Origin: Batillaria attramentaria
Taxonomy: Eukaryota; Mollusca; Gastropoda; Batillariidae
Direction of reading: 5' to 3'
Assembly: GCA_018292915.2 (NCBI GenBank)
Contig: JACVVK020000490.1
Coordinates: forward strand, 1-64,000
Length of the DNA: 64,000 nucleotides
Part shown: one piece after another, positions 59,388 to 64,000 of the stretch
How the letters are laid out: each line of letters opens with the position of its first letter
Numbering within the stretch: the first letter of the stretch is position 1
Made by a program: the position numbers and the translations under genes
Notes under the pieces: model-generated
Database searches by the model: none
Told to the model about the DNA's origin: nothing
The model's input: the letters and a program-made list of their open reading frames with translations, nothing else

Positions 59388-60485
59388 ATGGACCAGAAAA
59401 AATTATAAATGTGATGTCACATACCCTTTTCCAACCTCAGCATTGGCCAGAATTTCTTTCAGTGCTCTGTCTCCTAGCATTTGGAAAGTTATACATGTAA
59501 ATAATTGACTTGCATAATGCGAGAAATTGTGAAAATTTAAGTTTAATTGCCATATACCTCACTATGTTTCTAAATGAAGTATGTGGGACAGCCTTTACAG
59601 GAGGTGCTGAATGTGATGCAGAAATTTGATGGAAGATCATGCAGTTAGCAATTCCAATCTGATTTCATGAATCACAAACTATAAACCAAAACATGACACT
59701 TTCTACCTTTTGGAATTTTGGAATTAGAACTGCCTTATAAGTAGATTACAGTGCTATATAAATAAATTATTATTATTATGTTACAGCCGGTTGCGGTGCA
59801 GTTCACGACTTTGTGTAAAGCAGTTTGTAATCATCCTGGGGTGCATAAGTTTTGGGCCTTACTGTACCTTTATTTTTATGCTGGTCAGTTTGAGGTCGGC
59901 AAGCGGCCACTTGATCAAACAAGTCAGACGCTTGTTTTGATGATACTGCTTGTTGCCGTGCATTGTGCGAGTATGTTCTGACCGTCTTCACTTTGTCCAT
60001 ACCGAGCTGGCATAGAGAACGAAACTGAGGTTCACAAATTACTGATACTCTGTATGGGGAAAAAAATGTTGATCGTGAGGAAAGTTCAGGTGTAGGCTGC
60101 TCTGATTGCCCAACACACAAAACGCGGCTCACAGACACCGTACTGGAACTGCAACTCACGTATGTGTACTGCCGCGGGCACGTCAGTTAGGCCTATTGTA
60201 AGCGAACAGAGTTGTTCTGTCACAACTTTCTTATTTGTGCTCACGAGTATTTTATTTGTGAAAGAGACAGACTGACGGTTGTAAACACGATAAACCGGCC
60301 GACTCACCACTGCGGCTGCTGGTCTTGTGCGGATGCAGGTTCAAGTCACTGTAAGAAATGCACTGCTTGTTAGTAGGAAGCCGGCTACGTGACTGTAGAC
60401 CATTCAAGCATTTGCTGTTACCCCAGCTTTTATCTGCAAAAGTTGTCACCGCCGCTGGCAAAAGACAGAAACATTGCCGCACCAT
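48490..60485 (-). CDS. Unrecognised 14-exon gene, 760-aa Ser/Lys-rich protein
   Basis: Exons (5' to 3'): 60485-60308, 59464-59425, 59179-59026, 58769-58619, 58454-58377, 58043-57834, 57589-57419, 57123-56947, 56825-56762, 56233-56097, 55748-55684, 51459-51310, 50767-50113, 48542-48490. Every junction is GT-AG, phases agree throughout and total 761 codons. It starts MVRQCFCLLPAAV; a Lys-rich basic stretch lies at about residues 125-174 (KTKAKKQSKKSVKQKDNKGI), Ser/Thr/Pro-rich low complexity in the middle, an acidic exon 12, and it ends DDITILSLRASKQIIRN. No domain or membrane segment is recognised; the basic, disordered make-up suggests a nuclear or chromatin protein (inference). Exon 2 (40 bp, AGAG acceptor) is the least certain. 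The introns hold RTE elements. Confidence 0.75.
48650..49643 (+). pseudogene. 5'-truncated RTE-type retrotransposon, frameshifted
   Basis: Begins inside the RT domain (DSQGCLLFPFLFLLVVDW), continues LDDLDFADDLALLSH (motif C), VESFVYLGSVVDGQGGTDRE and, in another frame, GWIGHTLRKPASSTIRQALT. It ends at a (TAG)n tail. The blocks align in order with the full-length copy at 52,038-55,314. At least three frame changes. Lies in the last intron of the minus-strand gene. Confidence 0.88.
49856..50060 (-). pseudogene. RTE-type retrotransposon 3' fragment
   Basis: The minus strand reads EEAKTCARAGVRWRRAVEAL then CFSRSQKD-stop and an (ACTAA)n tail, matching AEAKAAGTTWAELKRASQNR / VRWRSVVAALC of the full copy. 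Opposite in orientation to the neighbouring fragment. Confidence 0.8.
51482..51893 (-). mobile_element. SINE family C, tRNA-headed, (TTA)n-tailed
   Basis: Minus strand: GGTGTCGGTGGTCTAGTGGC (A-box region), GGTTCAAGTCCCAC (B box), then GGGTTCTCTCTGGGTACTCC and GGCTTCCTCCCCCTCTGC, a unique body and a (TTA)n tail. The middle block parallels the one in family B, so different heads share a central domain. Confidence 0.75.
52024..55328 (+). mobile_element. Full-length RTE-type LINE with 14-bp target duplication
   Basis: AATCATCTCATTGC occurs at 52,024-52,037 and 55,315-55,328, bounding an element of about 3.28 kb, the usual RTE size. A ~240-bp 5' UTR is followed by one EN-RT reading frame and almost no 3' UTR; the end is a TAAGC-type tail. 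Inserted in the intron between exons 11 and 12 of the minus-strand gene, in antisense. Confidence 0.9.
52315..55316 (+). pseudogene. RTE ORF: AP endonuclease plus reverse transcriptase, one frameshift
   Basis: First ATG 52,315. Endonuclease: RIGTWNIRTL, LLGLCETRWTGTG (catalytic Glu), ILMGDLNAKVG, RTVNQIDHITI and SDHHLVIA. RT: LKSGKAAGPDGIPPEALKAD, SNWRGIMLLSIPGK, EQAGFRNDRSCTDHI, YSTFVDFQKAFDSVDRE (motif A), TGVRQGCILSPTIFLMVVDW (motif B), LDFADDIALLSH (motif C). The C-terminus is WGWIGHTLRK ... NPQGKRKVGRPKQTWRR. The frame drops by one base near the C5 run at about 54,202-54,206; both sides are otherwise open (about 1,000 aa). A homopolymer sequencing error is possible. Confidence 0.9.
56313..56425 (+). 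mobile_element. SINE family A, old truncated copy
   Basis: Degraded B box (GTCAAATCCCAGCTGGTGCC), CAAATATTTGTGCTGGCC, TTTTTCTC, TATCAC, then a CCAACACC end. Lies between exons 9 and 10 of the minus-strand gene. Confidence 0.7.
59319..59383. repeat. (CA)n microsatellite
   Basis: About 32 CA units, in the intron between exons 2 and 3 of the minus-strand gene, 36-42 bp from the exon 2 donor. Confidence 0.96.
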
Positions 60486-60699
60486 TCTTGTTTACGTAGT
60501 AACCTTGCATTTGATTGGATGCCGTAGATACGACAGCAGACGACAATTTCGAAGTGGCAGAGCGGGTGACTTTCAAACAAAAACAAAGAAACCGGCTGAT
60601 ACCAAAACTGAGCCGGGATTTGCGGAAAACTGACTACTCGAACAACAACAACAACTTCAAATCAGTGTAACCTATGTCTAGTGTGCATTTTGCGATGAG
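60486..60699. promoter_or_regulatory. Divergent promoter between two head-to-head genes
   Basis: Only 214 bp separate the ATG of the minus-strand gene (60,485) from that of the plus-strand gene (60,700). An inverted CCAAT box (ATTGG, 60,514-60,518) sits near the minus-strand side. No TATA box is seen. The CCAAT, TATA-less pattern is common in bidirectional housekeeping promoters. Confidence 0.5.
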
Positions 60700-61151
60700 A
60701 TGGCAAGCAGTCAGTGGTTTTACGACTCGCCGAGCCATTTTGTCCCTGCTACACCTTCCATCCGTGCAAATATTGCAAATGACGGCTGCAGAAGCTCTCC
60801 TTTTGCAGAAGTTCCAAGTTTTTCACCAAGCCCAACAACAACTCACGGAGAACCCGGTGACTGATTTCTTTCTGTTGATTTTAATGTGCCGTCACTGGAA
60901 CTGAGTTGATGTAGCAGTCACTGAGTAATTAATTTCGGAGCAGTTGTTCGTGGTAGTGACGGTATGGTGGTCAGTGACGCTGGTCAGTGTGTGTGCGCGC
61001 GCGCGCGTGTGTGTGTGTGTGAGTCGCCAAGGAAATCAGAGCACACATCACAGTTGACAACAACACTTACATTACTTCCGCCCACAAACTCGTAATCACA
61101 ACAGAGGGAGGAGTTTGTACTGGTGTACTGTATCTCTAATTTGTCGCCGCC

Positions 61152-61191
<40 letters not shown>

Positions 61192-62318
61192 ACAGTTCAC
61201 CTGCGTCTTCCCCTCGAAGTGCTCGTGTTGCCAAGCCCGGCTTCCGTTGTCAATGCCCCCGCTACAAGACTGTCTAGCGGCCACACATTTCGCCAGCAGG
61301 ATGATGAGGCACCAAACGGTTTGGAAATAGTCCTTGGGGAGCGTGTATTATTGACTGACTGCTTTTTCAGCCATCGGCATATTGCAGGTACGGCAGCCGG
61401 TTTGTGTGTCAGTGTGTGTGTGTGTGTGTGCCGGTGTGTGTGTGTGTGTGTGTGTGATTTTAGCTAGAAAGGGAGGGGGGGGTAAAAGTCACATTGTCAG
61501 TCTGTGCTCCGGCTTCCGGCATAAGTTTTTCTTTTTCTTCTCAGTTCTTCTTCCATGTTCTTGTTTCGTTCTCTTTACCCGTCGCCCATCATACTCCTCA
61601 GTCAGGCTAGACAGTGTTCCGAGCGTGAAACTGACTGAAAGTGATACTCTTGGCCAGTTTATTAGCCATCTTTCATTATCGAACCAAATAGGCTAATCAT
61701 GGTAATGCCGGCATTTCATGTCACTACGAACTTGAACTGACCTGCGTATCTAATACAGTTACAGTAAGATTTTAATTTTGACCGCGGTTTCACTGACTGG
61801 CAGGTGAGCGACCGCCACACAAGTCAGAGCAAGTCGTTCCACATACTCCGAGAGTGGCTGTTCCTGCGTCACCATCGACAGGTTTGTCGCCCGTGACGTC
61901 AGGATTGCGGCAAGTGCAGCCGTCAGCGGATTCATCTGCTGCAAGAACCCCGTCGCCGCCGCGGTGGCTGTTAAACTCACCAGCGACGCCAGTACTGGTA
62001 CGCCGCCCAACGACGCCAGTACGCCAAACTACTTCAGCAGGGCCGGCTGTGAGGGCAGTAATCCCTGTGCCGCCCTTCACCGTGAGTACGTCACAGCCGA
62101 CAGTGACGTCAAGAAACACGTTGCCACGGGCTCCATTTCCAGAAAATGCTGTTGAAGTAGTGACGGGAGGACACGCCGCAACTCAGCACTCATGGCAGGA
62201 ATGTTATCCACCGCGACCACCTAGCTTAGGCCACTCTCCACCATTCGCCCAGCCAGTACTCGAGCGACCGAATAACATACAGATAAACCTTTTCGCTGGC
62301 GATGACATATTTGCTTAA
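60700..62318 (+). CDS. Unrecognised 3-exon gene, 287-aa Pro/Ser-rich protein
   Basis: Exons 60700-60856, 61196-61387 and 61804-62318. Phases are 1 and 1; the total is 288 codons with the TAA. Starts MASSQWFYDSPSHFVPATPS. Exon 2 carries LEIVLGERVLLTDCFFSHRH; exon 3 is Pro/Ser/Thr-rich (TPSPPRWLLNSPATPVLVRR) and ends NNIQINLFAGDDIFA. No known domain, signal peptide or membrane segment. The exon 1 donor (CCCG|GTGACT) is weak and the exon 2 acceptor follows a GT microsatellite, so the first junction is the least certain. No poly(A) signal was found close by. Shares the divergent promoter with the 14-exon gene. Confidence 0.55.
60987..61021. repeat. (GT)n(GC)n microsatellite
   Basis: Alternating purine-pyrimidine tract in the first intron of the 3-exon gene. 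Confidence 0.9.
61154..61188. repeat. (GT)n microsatellite before exon 2
   Basis: About 17 GT units immediately before the AAAACAG acceptor of the 3-exon gene, taking the place of a usual pyrimidine tract. Confidence 0.92.
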
Positions 62319-62654
62319 CAATATGATTTCTCTGAAATATAACAAATTGAATATCATTTCATCGGTTTATACTGACAAGCACTGGTCGCAGGGCATACTA
62401 GTACTCGGGCTGGCGGCTTCAGTTTGACACCGGACTGAGACACTGAGAAACAGCGGCGCGTCACCATCACTGTGACCTTTCCTGAGTCCTTTCCGCTGAT
62501 CTCGAAAGTTCAACTGATTTTTTTTTTCTTAATCAATGTGTGATTAATCCATGTGTGATAAAATTCGAGTTGTCATATTAAATTATTTGCAATTCTTGTA
62601 GTTGTGCATGATACAGACGCATCAGTCCATGCGTTGGAAATACTGACGGCCGGG

Positions 62655-62712
<58 letters not shown>

Positions 62713-62819
62713 TACGCTCCGGCGCACACTGACCGACCGTCTGTGATACACACACACACGCTCGCTCTCTCTCTCTCTCTCTCTCCGGCTCTCTCTTCTC
62801 TCTCTCTCTCTCTCTCTCG
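62319..62819. other. Intergenic; microsatellites
   Basis: (CA)n at 62,656-62,710 and CT-rich tract at 62,765-62,818. Nothing else recognised. Confidence 0.5.
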
Positions 62820-62976
62820 GGGAGCCGGTGTGGCCGGATGCCGGTAGACTGCGTTGCCGGGAGTTTCAATGCTCGGGTCGTGAGTTCGAATCCGGCCGGC
62901 TGTGGCCAAAATATTGGTGCCGGCCTTATCTCAGTCGTTGCCCCGGGCGTTAAACTCCTAAACACCCACCCACCCC
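62820..62976 (+). mobile_element. SINE family A, diverged
   Basis: GGGAGCCGGTGTGGCCGGAT, GTCGTGAGTTCGAATCCGGC (B box) and GTGCCGGCC are present, but the central TTTGATATCACCC...GGAAAAGGA segment is deleted: TTGCCCCGGGCGTTAAACTCC. Followed by CACCCA and a CT tract to 63,020. Confidence 0.8.
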
Positions 62977-62977
62977 G

Positions 62978-62979
<2 letters not shown>

Positions 62980-63020
<41 letters not shown>
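62980..63020. repeat. (CT)n microsatellite
   Basis: About 20 CT units forming the tail of the SINE. Confidence 0.94.
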
Positions 63021-63023
<3 letters not shown>

Positions 63024-64000
63024 AGATATAGATACATGAACAGTTCAGTAGAGGCTTCCTAGTCTGACTGGACTGAATCGTGTCACAGCCTGCTGTTCGA
63101 ACTGAATGTTCGCAGCCCCCCTCCAACTGTGACCCCACTGACACCCACCCTCACCCCCTCCCCTGCTCAGTTAACTGGTATAGTTCGAACCCTGTTAGAG
63201 GGTGCACACTGATGTACGTGTCCCAGTCAGTCCGAGGCTATGCAGGGGACGCAAAATTAATGTTTTCAGTCCAGCTCTCTATTCAGCCGGCGGGGCTGTT
63301 GTACTCCGCCCCGTTCAGTCCCGTCTCCTCTCACGATATTTCCCATGTAGTGGTTTCACTGAAAGGCTCATATGCGGAAACTGAGGGAAACGGTTACAAA
63401 GTACAACAGATACTATGCACGCATATATCATCTCTTTAACGGCGGGAACTGACGAGCCATGGCATGCCTTTCACTGAATGAAACTACTCTAGTAGTAGCA
63501 GGGAAGTATCGCGGGACTGACGGGACTGATTCAGTCAGTCAGTGCTGACCGCAAAAACACACTGAAAAAGAAAAATAACACTGCCTGAACAACAACAATA
63601 AAAATGTCGGGATGATGAGTAATTTGAAGCCGGGAGTCATTTCAGTTGTAGATATTTGGCCTTATGATGTGCAAACCCATAGCGGCCACCCCTACCTCAG
63701 AGAGAGAGAGATTAAACAAAATACGTAAGAGTTACAGAGCAGTGTGCTAACTGAGAACCCATTCCGTACAATTGAATGAACTTCCAAATTCTAGAAGATG
63801 AAGGCATTTCAGTGAACAACTTTTTCGTCGGTCACAGTAAAGGTAGCCTAACTGACATGACTGTGTTTCCTTAAATGGGCGATAACTGTTCTAAAACTGC
63901 CAGTGAATGCGGCCGCGGCCGGCAAGTGACTCGAAAAATCGTGAACCTGACTTACCTCTGGAGAATATGACTGCCCAAAGTAAAAAGCCCTCCATTGCGG
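63021..64000. other. Unassigned right end
   Basis: A 119-codon plus-strand frame (63,080-63,439) has no splice or motif support. No feature is recognised to the end of the window. Confidence 0.4.

Overview
This is a stretch of animal nuclear genome, most likely from a marine gastropod or another mollusc. That call is inference. It rests on GT-AG split genes, dense (CA)n/(CT)n microsatellites, many tRNA-headed SINEs with a GGACGTTAAAC-type tail, and RTE and other APE-type LINEs. There is no bacterial operon structure and no CRISPR array.

Positions 1-31,500 hold no gene I can support. They contain microsatellites, three tRNA-derived SINE families (called A, B and C here), a palindrome-ended element of about 1.9 kb, a recent 194-bp direct repeat, a degenerate ~155-bp tandem repeat, and several simple-repeat-free blocks that may be regulatory.

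Positions 31,546-45,747 (+) hold SDE2, a replication-stress and splicing factor, rebuilt by hand as seven phase-consistent exons (456 aa). Its third intron is inflated to 9.8 kb by a 9,462-bp pogo/Tigger-like DNA transposon with matching 24-bp inverted ends and TA flanks. Nested in that transposon is a nearly intact two-ORF LINE whose ORF1 carries a 2A ribosome-skipping motif. A diverged second copy of the start of SDE2 exon 6, with its splice acceptor, lies 1.6 kb past the SDE2 stop. It has its own stop and poly(A) signal and looks like an alternative last exon that would remove the SAP domain.

Positions 48,490-60,485 (-) hold a 14-exon gene (760 aa, all splice phases consistent) that I do not recognise. 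Its introns carry a full-length RTE retrotransposon (14-bp target duplication, one frameshift) and RTE fragments. It converges tail-to-tail on the extra SDE2 exon. A three-exon gene (60,700-62,318, +, 287 aa, proline/serine-rich, unrecognised) starts 214 bp away head-to-head, which implies a shared divergent promoter. The last 1.7 kb is SINE, microsatellite and unassigned sequence.
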